Assembly (NCBI RefSeq): GCF_003259255.1
Contig: NZ_QGOL01000006.1
Span: forward strand, 62,001-126,000
Length of the DNA stretch: 64,000 bases
Source: Algoriphagus litoralis
Lineage (GTDB): Bacteria > Bacteroidota > Bacteroidia > Cytophagales > Cyclobacteriaceae
Reading direction: 5' to 3'
The translations under genes were made by a program, and so were the position numbers. A model generated the notes under the pieces. It was not told where the DNA came from, searched no databases, and saw nothing but the letters and a program-made list of their open reading frames with translations. Below are positions 18,099-27,680 of the stretch, in pieces (the stretch's first letter is position 1; each line of letters opens with the position of its first letter).

Positions 18099-18983
18099 AT
18101 GAAAAAAATCTTTCTGCTGGCCTTATGGGGCCTATGGAATACTTGTGCCTATGCACAACAAGAATACGACACCTTAAAAATCGAAAAAAAAGCGCTGGAC
18201 AGCCTGTTTATCGAGGAAATTGAATCTCCTAAAACCAATCAAAAACCGAAAGTTCTTCATGCTGAACCGCTCTATATCGATCTCATCAGAGACCTTGGCG
18301 CACGAAAAGGCGAAAAAGAATGGAACATGGGCTTTGGGATGCAGGACAAACGCAATTACGATCAATTTGAGGCCCTGCTTGAGTACGAATGGGCGCCAAT
18401 AGATCGATTGGGATTGGAGGTAGAATTGCCGGTAAGTCTTTATTCCTTTCGAAATGGAAACCGGAATGGTAGCATCCCTTCCAACAAATTGGAATCGCTC
18501 AAGATCGCTGGTCAGTATACTTTCTTGGTTTCAGAAAAGCACAATACCTCTTTGGCAATTGGCTATATCCACCAGTTCGAATTGGTGGATTTTGACCGAC
18601 TCGGAAGGGATGAACCTTTCAAAGGAAATATTTTCAACCCTTTTCTAGTAGCTGCTAAGCGCTGGGGGAGCAACTATCATTCACTGATCTATACTGGTCC
18701 AGTGATAGAGAAAGCTTATCAAAGCCAATCCAATCTAGGATTTGAGGTGAACTATAATCTACACTACATGGTCACCGGTACGCGAAATTTCATCGGACTA
18801 GAAGTAAACCAAGAGATCTTCGATGGAAAATCAATCGCTACACTTAGACCTCAGATGCGATTGGCTATTGCAGAAAACCTGATGATCGGAATAGTATCAG
18901 CAATTCCGATCGGTCAACCTGATGTAGGGCTAGGTTCCTTTGTTCGATTGATTTACGAGCCAGGCTTCAAGGCTTTGCACTAG
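18099..18983 (+). CDS. HAEPLYID-family outer-membrane protein
   Basis: A 294-residue protein with a signal peptide (IFLLALWGLWNTCAYAQ). It contains HAEPLYIDLIRDLGARKGEK at about residues 54-73, the motif after which the Bacteroidota HAEPLYID family is named. The rest alternates hydrophobic and polar residues in amphipathic strands (LGLEVELPVSLYSF; LMIGIVSAIPIGQPDVG) and ends in an aromatic-containing strand, as in outer-membrane barrels. Its role is unknown. Confidence 0.85.
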   Translation: MKKIFLLALWGLWNTCAYAQQEYDTLKIEKKALDSLFIEEIESPKTNQKPKVLHAEPLYIDLIRDLGARKGEKEWNMGFGMQDKRNYDQFEALLEYEWAPIDRLGLEVELPVSLYSFRNGNRNGSIPSNKLESLKIAGQYTFLVSEKHNTSLAIGYIHQFELVDFDRLGRDEPFKGNIFNPFLVAAKRWGSNYHSLIYTGPVIEKAYQSQSNLGFEVNYNLHYMVTGTRNFIGLEVNQEIFDGKSIATLRPQMRLAIAENLMIGIVSAIPIGQPDVGLGSFVRLIYEPGFKALH

Positions 18984-18993
18984 TGAAAATCAA

Positions 18994-19018
18994 AAAAGGG
19001 GCTAAAATAGCCCCTTTT
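18994..19018. terminator. Rho-independent terminator, bidirectional
   Basis: AAAAGGGGCTA, a three-base loop and TAGCCCCTTTT form a perfect 11-bp stem between the HAEPLYID gene and the convergent small gene ending at 19022. Confidence 0.9.
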
Positions 19019-19021
19019 CCC

Positions 19022-19225
19022 TTATCTGAATTCTTCCAAATCATAATCCTTGCCTTTTCCCCATTGGAGAAGTTCGTAAATAGTGTAGTATTCCAGCGTG
19101 TCAAGATCTTTGATTTTAAAATTATCTCCGCCCAATCGGGCCATGATCTCTATCATCCGGATCTCACCCATATTGACCAATCGGTACACCCTCCCCACTC
19201 GCAGGTTATCCAGAGCAATAGGCAT
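19022..19225 (-). CDS. conserved small protein of unknown function
   Basis: A 67-residue soluble protein (LRVGRVYRLVNMGEIRMIEI, then LDTLEYYTIYELLQWGKG). The composition suggests a small beta-sheet domain. It starts one base after the stop of the DUF4920 lipoprotein gene, so the two form an operon and share the terminator at 18994. No family recognised. Confidence 0.75.
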   Translation of the reverse strand: MPIALDNLRVGRVYRLVNMGEIRMIEIMARLGGDNFKIKDLDTLEYYTIYELLQWGKGKDYDLEEFR

Positions 19226-19226
19226 G

Positions 19227-19757
19227 TTAGGCTTTGTCTTTGATGATTACTCCTGTTGCTTCAAAAGTTATTTCCCGCTTGGGAGCGGTGATGGCATCGA
19301 CTTCTTCTTTTGATTTGCCCTGATCTTCTGCAAAATGCTTCAAGGTCTCGACATCAGTCTCTGTCAGGGTAGCTACCCCCTCCAAAATAATCGGAAAACC
19401 TTGAGAATTGGTCGGAATGAAAAACCCGTAATCTTTAAATGTCACCCGCATAGGCTCACCATTGGCGAGATCCATAGTAAACCAGCAGCCTTTCTTGGTA
19501 CAAACCTCTTTGATTTCACCTTTGATTTTACCTGAAAAAGTACCTGAAGATTCCACCACCGAGATCATCTCCGCGGTACCTAATACACTATTTTCATCCA
19601 GATTGGCGCCATAAGGTCCCGGGACTACTTCTGCCTCACCAACAGGTTCGGATTTAGCAGTAGTTTCCACCTGTTCTTTGTCGGCTTCGGCCGGCTTTTG
19701 GCAGGAGAAGGATAAAAGGGAAATGAGTGCAGCTGAAAATAGGATAGATTTTTTCAT
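19227..19757 (-). CDS. DUF4920 lipoprotein
   Basis: A 176-residue lipoprotein started at the ATG at 19757 (MKKSILFSAALISLLSFSC), which gives a lipobox with Cys at residue 19; the frame runs 33 bases further but would bury the leader. The DUF4920 domain follows (YGANLDENSVLG, GKIKGEIKEVCTKKGCWF, RVTFKDYGFFIP). The CxxxGCW pattern suggests ligand or metal binding, but the family has no established function. Confidence 0.92.
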   Translation of the reverse strand: MKKSILFSAALISLLSFSCQKPAEADKEQVETTAKSEPVGEAEVVPGPYGANLDENSVLGTAEMISVVESSGTFSGKIKGEIKEVCTKKGCWFTMDLANGEPMRVTFKDYGFFIPTNSQGFPIILEGVATLTETDVETLKHFAEDQGKSKEEVDAITAPKREITFEATGVIIKDKA

Positions 19758-19982
19758 GTTCATTGCGATTAAGGTCCAAAAATACTCCAAATGCCCCGAT
19801 GAGAAAACCGCTTTTTACTTAAATCTGTAAAATTCTTTTCTACGAAAGAAAAGTCTGAGACGGAGCTATTTTTTAGAATTTTAGAATACATCAAAAGAAA
19901 AGAAACATTTTTTTCAATAAATCTTCCTATTCTTTAGCAATGCTGTAATTTTGCCCAAGTTTTGAAATACGACCCTGCACTC

Positions 19983-21875
19983 ATGCCTCAAACCAAAAAA
20001 TTCATCATTGATTTTGACAGTACCTTTACGCAAGTAGAAGCCCTTGATATTCTGGGAGAAATCAGTCTGACCAATGACCCCGAAAAAGCGAAGAAACTAC
20101 AGGCCATCAAGGACATCACTGATAAGGGAATGGAGGGATCTATTACCTTTCGTGAAAGCCTAGAACTCCGGCTCGAGATCCTCAAAGCCAGTAAAACTCA
20201 AATTACCGACCTGGTAGCAGCGCTGAAGCAAAAGGTTTCCAAATCCTTTGAGCGAAACAAGGAATGGCTGCAGGATAATGCCAAGGATGTATACATTGTC
20301 TCGAATGGTTTTAAGGATTTCATTATCCCAATAGTCTCTGAATACGGTATTCTCAAAGAAAATGTCTTTGCGAATGAATTTGTGTACGATGAGCTGGGAA
20401 ATATTGTGGACTTCAACCGTGAAAATCCCCTTTCCCAAAACAATGGAAAGGCCGAAACGATCAAAAATGTAAATATCGAAGGGGACATCTATGTCATCGG
20501 AGACGGCTACACAGATTATGAGATCAAAGCATCTGGCCTTGCCAATAAGTTTTACGCCTTTACAGAAAATGTATCCCGACCGAAAGTTGTCAGCCAAGCT
20601 GATCACATTGCCCCAAGTTTTGACGAAATCCTTTACATCAATAAGTTGAATACTAAATTTTCTTACCCAAAAAGCCGCATCAAAGTTCTCCTACTGGAAA
20701 ATGTGCATCCCATCGGTATCCATCTCCTTCAGGAAGAAGGCTACGAGGTAGAAGTGATCTCGGGTGCACTCAGCGAGGAGGAGCTCTCCGAGAAAATCAA
20801 AACAGTATCGATCCTTGGGATTCGTTCCAAAACGAATGTGACCAAAAAAGTCCTTGAAAATGCCAATCGCCTTTTGGCAATCGGAGCATTCTGCATTGGC
20901 ACCAATCAGATTGATCTGGAAACTTGTCAGGAAAAAGGGATTGCTGTTTTCAACGCGCCTTTCTCCAATACCCGCTCGGTAGTCGAAATGGCAATCGCCG
21001 AGATCATCTTCCTGATGAGAAGATTCCAGGACAAATCTGTCGGTATGCACCAAGGCAATTGGGATAAGTCTGCTACTGGATCTTTTGAGATCCGGGGCAA
21101 AAAACTTGGAATCGTTGGCTACGGAAATATCGGCGCCCAGCTTTCTGTTTTGGCAGAAAACATGGGAATGAATGTCTTCTATTATGACGTCATCGAAAAG
21201 CTGGCCTTGGGCAATGCTACCAAAGTCGATTCTTTGGACGAACTCCTATCCACTTGTGACATGATCTCACTTCATGTGGACGGACGAAAGGACAACAAAT
21301 GTCTCATCGACCGGGAGAAAATCGGCAAGATGAAGCCTGGGGCAATCTTGGTAAACTTGAGTAGAGGCCACGTGGTGGATATTCCTGCATTGAGAGATGC
21401 TATTCTTTCGGGTCATTTGGCAGGGTGTGCTGTGGATGTTTTCCCAGAAGAACCCAAGAACAACAAAGAGCCATTTGAATCCGAACTGAAAGGTCTTCCC
21501 AACACAATCCTCACTCCGCACATCGGAGGAAGTACGCTAGAGGCTCAGGAAAATATCGCGCGATTTGTACCTGGCAAAATCATGGAATACATCAATACGG
21601 GCAACACTTACAACTCTGTCAACTTCCCTAACATCCAGCTTCCATTCCTGAAAGATGCGCATCGCCTGATTCATATTCACCAAAACGAACCGGGTGTATT
21701 GGCGAAAATCAACCAAGTTCTAGCCAATTTCAACATCAACATCGTCGGTCAATACCTGAAGACAAATGAAAAAATCGGCTATGTGATCACGGATATTGAT
21801 AAGGTATATGAAGCGGAAGCGATTGAGACGCTGAAGACAATTCCCGGAACAATTCGATTCAGGACGCTATATTAA
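19983..21875 (+). CDS. serA: phosphoserine phosphatase / 3-phosphoglycerate dehydrogenase fusion
   Basis: About 630 residues from the ATG at 19983 (a TTG 21 bases earlier is in frame but less likely). The N-terminal ~215 residues are a HAD-family SerB-like phosphatase with motif I DFDSTFT, the later SNGF and GDGYTDYE metal site. The C-terminal part is D-3-phosphoglycerate dehydrogenase: GIRSKTNVTKKVL, NAD motif GIVGYGNIGAQLS, LVNLSRGHVVD, HIGGSTLEAQENI and a C-terminal ACT domain (HQNEPGVLAKINQVLANFNI). It would carry the first and last steps of serine synthesis on one chain. The catalytic Asp residues of the phosphatase are intact. Confidence 0.92.
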   Translation: MPQTKKFIIDFDSTFTQVEALDILGEISLTNDPEKAKKLQAIKDITDKGMEGSITFRESLELRLEILKASKTQITDLVAALKQKVSKSFERNKEWLQDNAKDVYIVSNGFKDFIIPIVSEYGILKENVFANEFVYDELGNIVDFNRENPLSQNNGKAETIKNVNIEGDIYVIGDGYTDYEIKASGLANKFYAFTENVSRPKVVSQADHIAPSFDEILYINKLNTKFSYPKSRIKVLLLENVHPIGIHLLQEEGYEVEVISGALSEEELSEKIKTVSILGIRSKTNVTKKVLENANRLLAIGAFCIGTNQIDLETCQEKGIAVFNAPFSNTRSVVEMAIAEIIFLMRRFQDKSVGMHQGNWDKSATGSFEIRGKKLGIVGYGNIGAQLSVLAENMGMNVFYYDVIEKLALGNATKVDSLDELLSTCDMISLHVDGRKDNKCLIDREKIGKMKPGAILVNLSRGHVVDIPALRDAILSGHLAGCAVDVFPEEPKNNKEPFESELKGLPNTILTPHIGGSTLEAQENIARFVPGKIMEYINTGNTYNSVNFPNIQLPFLKDAHRLIHIHQNEPGVLAKINQVLANFNINIVGQYLKTNEKIGYVITDIDKVYEAEAIETLKTIPGTIRFRTLY

Positions 21876-21892
21876 ACATCCATTGAATTCAT

Positions 21893-21933
21893 AAAACAAG
21901 AAAGCCCGGAGGATCTCCGGGCTTTCTTGTTTT
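21893..21933. terminator. strong bidirectional terminator
   Basis: A perfect 19-bp stem (21893-21911 with 21915-21933, CCCGGAG core) with a three-base loop, A-rich on one side and T-rich on the other, between serA and the convergent rfbB. Confidence 0.93.
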
Positions 21934-21954
21934 ATAATGCTTTCTATCTGGTTT

Positions 21955-23010
21955 TTATCCTTTGCCGTAGAGCTCCGAATAATATTCCTGATAGGAACCA
22001 GAGGTCACATGATCGAGCCACTCTTCATTGGCCAGATACCAATCAATGGTGATCTCTATTCCCTCATCAAACTGGAGGCTTGGTTCCCAGCCCAATTCTT
22101 TTTGGATCTTGGTGGCATCTATAGCGTAGCGGAGATCATGTCCCGCCCGATCAGTCACATAAGTGATCAATTTTTCAGAAGTACCCGGCTCACGACCCAG
22201 TTTTTCATCCATCTTCTTGCAGAGGAGCTTGACGATATCGATGTTTTTCCACTCATTGAATCCACCGATATTATAGGTTTCTCCAGCCTTACCTTTGTGG
22301 AAAACCGTATCAATCGCCCGAGCATGGTCCTTTACAAACAACCAATCCCGGACGTTCTCCCCTTTTCCATAGACTGGAAGCGGTTTGGAGTTTTTGATGT
22401 TATTGATGCAAAGTGGGATCAGCTTTTCGGGAAAATGATTTGGCCCGTAGTTATTGGAGCAATTGGACACAACAGTCTTCATTTTGTACGTATTGGCATA
22501 AGCGCGTACGAAATGATCCGAAGCAGCTTTAGAGGCTGAATAAGGAGACTGAGGATCATAGGGAGTCGTCTCCAAAAAGAATCCCCCATCATGCAATGAT
22601 CCGTAGACCTCATCCGTAGAGACGTGGTAAAAGAGGTGATTTTCCAATTCGCCGGCCCAAGCCTTCTTTGCAGAGTTGAGCAGATTTACCGTACCAAAGA
22701 CATTGGTTTTCACAAAAGCCATCGGATCAGATATCGAACGGTCCACATGGGATTCGGCTGCCAGATGGATGACATCAGTGATATTATGCTTTGCAAAAAT
22801 CGAATCCAGGGCATCGGCATCTTGAATATCTGCCTTTTCAAAAATGTAATTTGCCGCACCTTCGACCGACTTTAGGTTTTCAAGGTTACCTGCATAGGTC
22901 AGGGCATCAAGATTTACAATTTGATACTCTGGATATTTTTCTACAAAAAGTTGTACGACATGGCTTCCGATAAACCCCGCACCTCCTGTAATCAAAATTG
23001 ATTTTGACAT
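21955..23010 (-). CDS. rfbB: dTDP-glucose 4,6-dehydratase
   Basis: A 351-residue extended SDR enzyme. Start at the ATG at 23010 (MSKSILITGGAGFIGSHVV), five bases before which the upstream epimerase gene ends. NAD motif GGAGFIG, HLAAESHVDRSI, STDEVYGSL, the catalytic YSASKAASDHFV and NCSNNYGPNHFPEK are all diagnostic of RmlB/RfbB. It converts dTDP-glucose to the 4-keto-6-deoxy intermediate for rhamnose and other deoxy sugars. rmlA, C and D are not in the window. Confidence 0.95.
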   Translation of the reverse strand: MSKSILITGGAGFIGSHVVQLFVEKYPEYQIVNLDALTYAGNLENLKSVEGAANYIFEKADIQDADALDSIFAKHNITDVIHLAAESHVDRSISDPMAFVKTNVFGTVNLLNSAKKAWAGELENHLFYHVSTDEVYGSLHDGGFFLETTPYDPQSPYSASKAASDHFVRAYANTYKMKTVVSNCSNNYGPNHFPEKLIPLCINNIKNSKPLPVYGKGENVRDWLFVKDHARAIDTVFHKGKAGETYNIGGFNEWKNIDIVKLLCKKMDEKLGREPGTSEKLITYVTDRAGHDLRYAIDATKIQKELGWEPSLQFDEGIEITIDWYLANEEWLDHVTSGSYQEYYSELYGKG

Positions 23011-23014
23011 AATT

Positions 23015-24067
23015 TTATTTTTTGTAATAGGCTGAATACCAATCCGTAAATGCACGAACTCCAACTTCAATCGGAGTAGCAGGCTTATAACCCGTGTCCC
23101 GAACCAAATCAGTCACATCTGCATGAGATGCCGGTACATCTCCTTGCTGAAGTGGAAGAAGCTCCATTTTTGCTTCCTTTCCCAGCCCTTTCTCCACTGC
23201 TTTGATATAGTCCATCAGTAAGACGGGTTGAGAATTTCCAATATTGTAAACTTTAAAAGGGGCTTTGGAGCTGCCTGGATCGGGACTTTGAGGATCAAAA
23301 TCCGGATTTGGCCTAGCAGGTCTATCAGCGACTTTCAGTACTCCCTCCACGATATCATCGATGTAGGTAAAGTCCCGTTTCATTTTTCCATAGTTAAAAA
23401 CCTTGATTGGTTCCCCTTTCAAAATTGCTTCTGTAAATAGAAACAGCGCCATATCCGGTCGGCCCCAAGGTCCATAGACAGTGAAAAAACGTAAACCAGT
23501 AGTTGGGATATCAAATAGATGGCTGTAGGTATGGGCCATCAATTCATTGGCCTTTTTGGAAGCGGCATAAAGGGAAATTGGGTGATCCACAGAATCCGAA
23601 GTAGAAAATGGCATTTTTTCATTGGCTCCATAGACCGAGCTGGAACTAGCATAAACCAAGTGCTTAACCGGATGAAATCGACAACATTCCAGAATATTGA
23701 GAAAAGCCATGATATTGGACTGGATGTAGACTTCTGGATGTGTCAGCGAATGCCTTACCCCTGCCTGGGCAGCTAGGTGGATCACCACATCAAACTTTTC
23801 CTGCTCAAATAGTGCCATCAAAGGCTCTTTCTCAGCCAGTTCCAATTGGATAAATCGATACCCTTTTTGGGTAGTGGACTGAATTAATTTCCCTTTTTGA
23901 ATCTCAGATTTTAGGATACCCCGATGTGCTAGTCTCGAATATTTCAGATTGACATCGTAGTAATCATTGATAATATCCAAGCCAACAACTTCATCTCCCC
24001 GATCGATTAATTTTTGTGCGACATGAAATCCAATAAATCCGGCTGTGCCGGTCACGAGGTACTTCAT
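23015..24067 (-). CDS. NAD-dependent epimerase, UDP-glucuronate 4-epimerase type
   Basis: A 350-residue SDR epimerase started at the ATG at 24067 ([18 protein letters not shown]). Key motifs: [47 protein letters not shown] (catalytic Tyr/Lys) and [17 protein letters not shown], the last typical of UDP-glucuronate 4-epimerases. It would supply UDP-galacturonate for a surface polysaccharide, together with rfbB and the upstream glycosyltransferase. Confidence 0.88.
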   Translation of the reverse strand: MKYLVTGTAGFIGFHVAQKLIDRGDEVVGLDIINDYYDVNLKYSRLAHRGILKSEIQKGKLIQSTTQKGYRFIQLELAEKEPLMALFEQEKFDVVIHLAAQAGVRHSLTHPEVYIQSNIMAFLNILECCRFHPVKHLVYASSSSVYGANEKMPFSTSDSVDHPISLYAASKKANELMAHTYSHLFDIPTTGLRFFTVYGPWGRPDMALFLFTEAILKGEPIKVFNYGKMKRDFTYIDDIVEGVLKVADRPARPNPDFDPQSPDPGSSKAPFKVYNIGNSQPVLLMDYIKAVEKGLGKEAKMELLPLQQGDVPASHADVTDLVRDTGYKPATPIEVGVRAFTDWYSAYYKK

Positions 24068-24107
24068 AGGTGAGAAGAATGAATTATTGTCAAAGCTCAA
24101 ATATAGA

Positions 24108-25274
24108 CTATTCCGCTGTTTTGGCGGCGTTAATTAATCGTTGGTAATTGCTAAAAATTTCCTTCTGGATGAATTTTCGGTCATAGTTTTCGACTATTTC
24201 CGCATACAATCTTGCGGCGTATTCGGCCATTTTTTCGCGCTTGACAAAAGCAAATTCCAAGGCTTCCTTCAACACGGGGGCATCTTTGACCGGAAAAATC
24301 AATCCGGTCCGCTGCTGGGTGATGATGTCATTGTTGCCGATGATATCCGAACAAATGACCGGAACTTGCATGGCTCCTGCCTCCAGAATGACATTTGGAA
24401 AACCTTCCCGATGTGATGGATGAACCAATACATCTGCCAGCGCCAGATAATGTGATACATGATCAGACCATTCGATCTGAATGATTCGGGGGTGATCTTG
24501 AATGGTCTGTACCGTCTCCGGTGAAAGTGGATTTAAATCCTGTTCGAATGCACCTAAAAGCACCAGTTTTGCTTTATTGACAATTTTGGAATTGAGAAAT
24601 GCAGCGACCAATTCTTCGATTCCCTTATCCCTGACCAATCTTCCCACGCATAAAATGATAAAATCATCCTCACCCGGCATGATTCGCATTGTGGCAGCTA
24701 CCAGATGGTTTTCTTTCAAGGAATCTCGGTTAAATTTCCCGAGGTCCACTCCGTTGGAAGAGCCTTTTCCGATGATTCGAAGTTTGGATTCAAGACATAA
24801 GCCCTGTTCCAAAATAAACTTCTTAAGCCCGTAAGAATTGGGCCAAATCTCAGTTGCGTTTGAATAAGTCCACTTTTCTGCTGACTGCAAAAGACTTTTC
24901 TTACTTCCTTCCGCTGCCATAGCAGGAATCCCAGCGAGGGTATGAATCCGGATTTTAACACCGGCCAAGTTGGCGGCGATCATGCCGAGCAATCCCGCCT
25001 TTGGCGTATGGGTATGGACGATGTCAGGTTGCTCTCTTTTAAATAGTTGGATCAATTGCCAGATACACTTCAGATCAGTAAGTGGAGTGATCTTGCGTGT
25101 GAACGGAATGACTTCATGTCGGACCCCTTCAGCCTTGGTCACTTGATCTACCTCTCTCCCATCGGCACTCACCATGATCACCTCCCAGCCTTGAGCTTTT
25201 GTGTAGTTCATTTGCCCGGCCAGCAAAAGTTTGAGAGATAAAGGTACAGTGGTGATTCGGATCAGTTTCGGCAT
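24108..25274 (-). CDS. family 4 glycosyltransferase
   Basis: A 388-residue GT-B glycosyltransferase started at the ATG at 25274. The N-terminal domain has [19 protein letters not shown]. The C-terminal domain has [16 protein letters not shown] and the E-x7-E region [20 protein letters not shown] with [14 protein letters not shown]. These fit GT4 enzymes that use UDP- or GDP-sugars at the inner face of the membrane. Directly upstream of the epimerase, it probably contributes to capsule or lipid-linked glycan assembly. Confidence 0.9.
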   Translation of the reverse strand: MPKLIRITTVPLSLKLLLAGQMNYTKAQGWEVIMVSADGREVDQVTKAEGVRHEVIPFTRKITPLTDLKCIWQLIQLFKREQPDIVHTHTPKAGLLGMIAANLAGVKIRIHTLAGIPAMAAEGSKKSLLQSAEKWTYSNATEIWPNSYGLKKFILEQGLCLESKLRIIGKGSSNGVDLGKFNRDSLKENHLVAATMRIMPGEDDFIILCVGRLVRDKGIEELVAAFLNSKIVNKAKLVLLGAFEQDLNPLSPETVQTIQDHPRIIQIEWSDHVSHYLALADVLVHPSHREGFPNVILEAGAMQVPVICSDIIGNNDIITQQRTGLIFPVKDAPVLKEALEFAFVKREKMAEYAARLYAEIVENYDRKFIQKEIFSNYQRLINAAKTAE

Positions 25275-25358
25275 CAAAAAAGATTTCTAAAGGGGCAAAG
25301 GTAAGATTTTAACGCTTCTTTAACCTCTAAAATTTCCTAAGAACCCGGTAAATTTCCT

Positions 25359-26303
25359 TTAGACGATTTCCATGATTCGAATTTCAACCTTGGACTTTTT
25401 ATCCGAACCTGATGTTCTGACTTCTTTTGTGTATCGGGGCCAGCCCCAGTGGTGAATCACAGCATAGTTTTCTATAACACTCCAAAGTTCTCCGATTTGC
25501 TCAAAGGCTTCTTCTATTTCAGCTTCTTCTGCGTTTGGCAGAATTATCCTCACATTTTTTTTTGCCAGGATTTTTAATTGATCCGGATTAATCTCTACTA
25601 TAGAATATACTGAGTAGTCATCGTCTTCGGGATAGATTCCGGTAAGCTCAATGGTGACAAGTGCATCCATCAGTGCTGTGCCAGTTCCATCAGGGAATTT
25701 CATAGTACTGTAAACTGGATCACCAATTTTGAGCTCAGCCCCATGGAAATTCAAAAATTGATGGATGTCTTTTATACTTGCACTTTCAATGGCTGATTTG
25801 GTCGTATAGGTATTAAACATCCCATCAACAACATCATTGACTTGAGGGATATTTCCAAAAAAAACCTTCATACTATCCTTAGCCACAAGGTAATAATCCC
25901 TTATTTCTTCCCAGTTGCTAACCTCTTTAAAGGTTCCAAGCTCATCTGTTTGAATTTCCACAACGGTTCCTCCACTCAAAGACATCAATTTATTGACGAG
26001 ACCGGAGTAAAGCGAGTCCACATCCTCAAAATGAACTTTCATATCCCGGTAGGTCCAGCGAACCTTGTAGGACGTTTCAGTGGAATCTACTACCAAGATA
26101 TCCACCAGATAGTTAGTTATAGTCCTATCAGTGGTATCCTCACCCACTACTTCATAGTTTTCCAATATTACAGAATAGGTATAGGTTTAATTCAAATCCC
26201 AGTACGCGATCGTTTTGACAGTCGAATCTTCCTCAAATATCTGGGCTTGTGCAATTTGAAAACCGAAAAGAATGAGAATTAGAAAACAAAAAGAAGATTT
26301 CAT
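25359..26303 (-). pseudogene. secreted protein gene interrupted by in-frame stop
   Basis: Read on the minus strand from the ATG at 26303, the frame encodes a signal peptide (FCFLILILFGFQIAQAQ) and 38 residues ending IAYWDLN, then one TAA (26187-26189), then continues in the same frame without break (TYTYSVILENYEVVGED) for 275 more codons to 25359. Total 314 sense codons if the stop is ignored. Without the first part the remaining frame has only a TTG start and no leader. The protein is not of a family I recognise; it is acidic, beta-rich and secreted. A single point change (AAA/GAA/CAA to TAA) would restore it, so this is a recent pseudogene or a sequencing error. Confidence 0.85.
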
Positions 26304-26387
26304 TAAGCTATTTTTTTCAAAAATATCTACTAGAGTTTACATTTGAAACATGAGCTAATAATTAGTTAAAAAATTCCATCCCACAGT

Positions 26388-26588
26388 TTAATCCCCTACT
26401 TCCAATTCAAATATCGACTCCAACCCAACTTCAAAAACCCGGGCAATCTTCAGTGCCAGCACAGTAGAAGGCACGTACTTTCCAGCCTCAATTGAATTGA
26501 TCGTCTGCCGGGATACCTGGACTTTTTCTGCCAGATCCTGCTGGGTCATGTCTTTCTTTGCTCGCTCCACTTTTATTGTATTCTTCAT
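26388..26588 (-). CDS. short XRE-family transcriptional regulator
   Basis: A 66-residue helix-turn-helix protein: QQDLAEKVQVSRQTINSIE at about residues 15-33 is the DNA-binding core, followed by KYVPSTVLALKIARVF. It belongs to the compact Xre group that often controls co-encoded membrane proteins. Here it is the third gene of an operon, 12 bases behind two small membrane proteins, and may regulate them. Confidence 0.9.
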   Translation of the reverse strand: MKNTIKVERAKKDMTQQDLAEKVQVSRQTINSIEAGKYVPSTVLALKIARVFEVGLESIFELEVGD

Positions 26589-26600
26589 GACATCTGGTAC

Positions 26601-27062
26601 TTAAAGTGCAAGCATGGATTGCTTCTGCCTGTGTAGAACCCATCTAAACCTTCCGATGAAAATGAGCTGAATCGTGAACATGTTGTACCCCATGAATTCC
26701 AAATACCCAAATCCATAAAACAGCATCGTACCGATGACCAAGATAAAGGTGTTGGTATAGAACGCAACCAAAAGCGAATCCAAACGAAGCTTTTGGATGT
26801 ATTCATCCTCGTCCTTTTCCTTAGAAAATGCAATCAAGAACAGTGTCACAAACACACCAATCAAGGCAAACTCGAGCGTAAAGTTCTTTTCAAAAGGTTC
26901 AAAATCATCGAAAATCTTACCTAATGAATTGGAAAATTCAAAAGACAGCCATTCCAGTCTAAAATTGAAATAGTTGGTAATAAAAAGTAATGCCGCAAAA
27001 GGCAGGAATAGAAGCCAGCCGATTTTCTGAAATCGATGAGGCAAAAGGATTTTAGTAAGCAT
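26601..27062 (-). CDS. small four-helix membrane protein
   Basis: A 153-residue protein with about four membrane helices (GWLLFLPFAALLFITNYF; LEFALIGVFVTLFLIAF; LLVAFYTNTFILVIGTMLFY; MFTIQLIFIGRFRWVL). A KDEDEYIQKLRLDSLL stretch in the loop parallels DEMIRQFRQQAF in the preceding gene, suggesting the two are distant paralogues that arose by duplication. No family assigned. Confidence 0.8.
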   Translation of the reverse strand: MLTKILLPHRFQKIGWLLFLPFAALLFITNYFNFRLEWLSFEFSNSLGKIFDDFEPFEKNFTLEFALIGVFVTLFLIAFSKEKDEDEYIQKLRLDSLLVAFYTNTFILVIGTMLFYGFGYLEFMGYNMFTIQLIFIGRFRWVLHRQKQSMLAL

Positions 27063-27074
27063 ATTAAGTTTGGT

Positions 27075-27497
27075 TTAGTTCTCTTCTTTATTGGCGATAT
27101 ATTTTTGGTATTGAAAAGCTGCGTAGATATAGCCATTCAGTAGGAAAAGCACCAGATATGCCGTAAAAAGCTCTGAGGTAATCCGATCAAATCTGAGGTA
27201 ATTGATCAACATCAGCGCAGCCAGTCCCCAAATCAGCCAGAAAAATCCAGTCTGAAAAGCCTGCTGCCTAAATTGACGGATCATTTCATCCTCCACTTCC
27301 TCCCTACTCAGATTCAAAATCATAAATGCCATGGCCCAAAAGCCATAAATAATCTGAACTGTTTCATTCGGGTCAGTCTTGGGATTCCAAAATGCAATCC
27401 CGATGACAAGGAATACCGGAAGCGGAAAAAACACATAAGCCAGCTTCTTCCATCCAGGATGAAGCAATGGGACTTCCAAAATTGAGTTCTTTTTCAT
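27075..27497 (-). CDS. small four-helix membrane protein
   Basis: A 140-residue membrane protein started at the ATG at 27497 (MKKNSILEVPLLHPGWKK); a TTG 21 bases earlier overlaps the -7 promoter element and is unlikely. Helices include LAYVFFPLPVFLVIGIAFW, IIYGFWAMAFMILNL, GFFWLIWGLAALMLINYL and LFTAYLVLFLLNGYIYA. With the following gene and the Xre regulator it forms a three-gene operon. The arrangement resembles membrane proteins regulated by a dedicated Xre repressor. Confidence 0.8.
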   Translation of the reverse strand: MKKNSILEVPLLHPGWKKLAYVFFPLPVFLVIGIAFWNPKTDPNETVQIIYGFWAMAFMILNLSREEVEDEMIRQFRQQAFQTGFFWLIWGLAALMLINYLRFDRITSELFTAYLVLFLLNGYIYAAFQYQKYIANKEEN

Positions 27498-27515
27498 AAG
27501 TCGTGTTTGTTTGTC

Positions 27516-27548
27516 CAAATGTAAAACAAACTTTACTTTATGTCAAAA
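27516..27548 (-). promoter_or_regulatory. promoter of the membrane-protein/Xre operon
   Basis: On the minus strand a TTTTG (27548-27544) and TACATTTG (27523-27516) match the Bacteroidota -33 TTG and -7 TAnnTTTG elements with a spacing of 20 bases. They predict a very short leader before the ATG at 27497. Confidence 0.55.
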
Positions 27549-27680
27549 TATTTTTCCAAGAATTTTTCAGACCCCTATCGATTTATCAAGAAAGTCATCC
27601 TAAACAGGTTCCCTTGAGGCAAAAAGGATTGTGTTTTGGTTACCTTAGATTCATCAAACCTGTTTAATATTCTATTCTCC

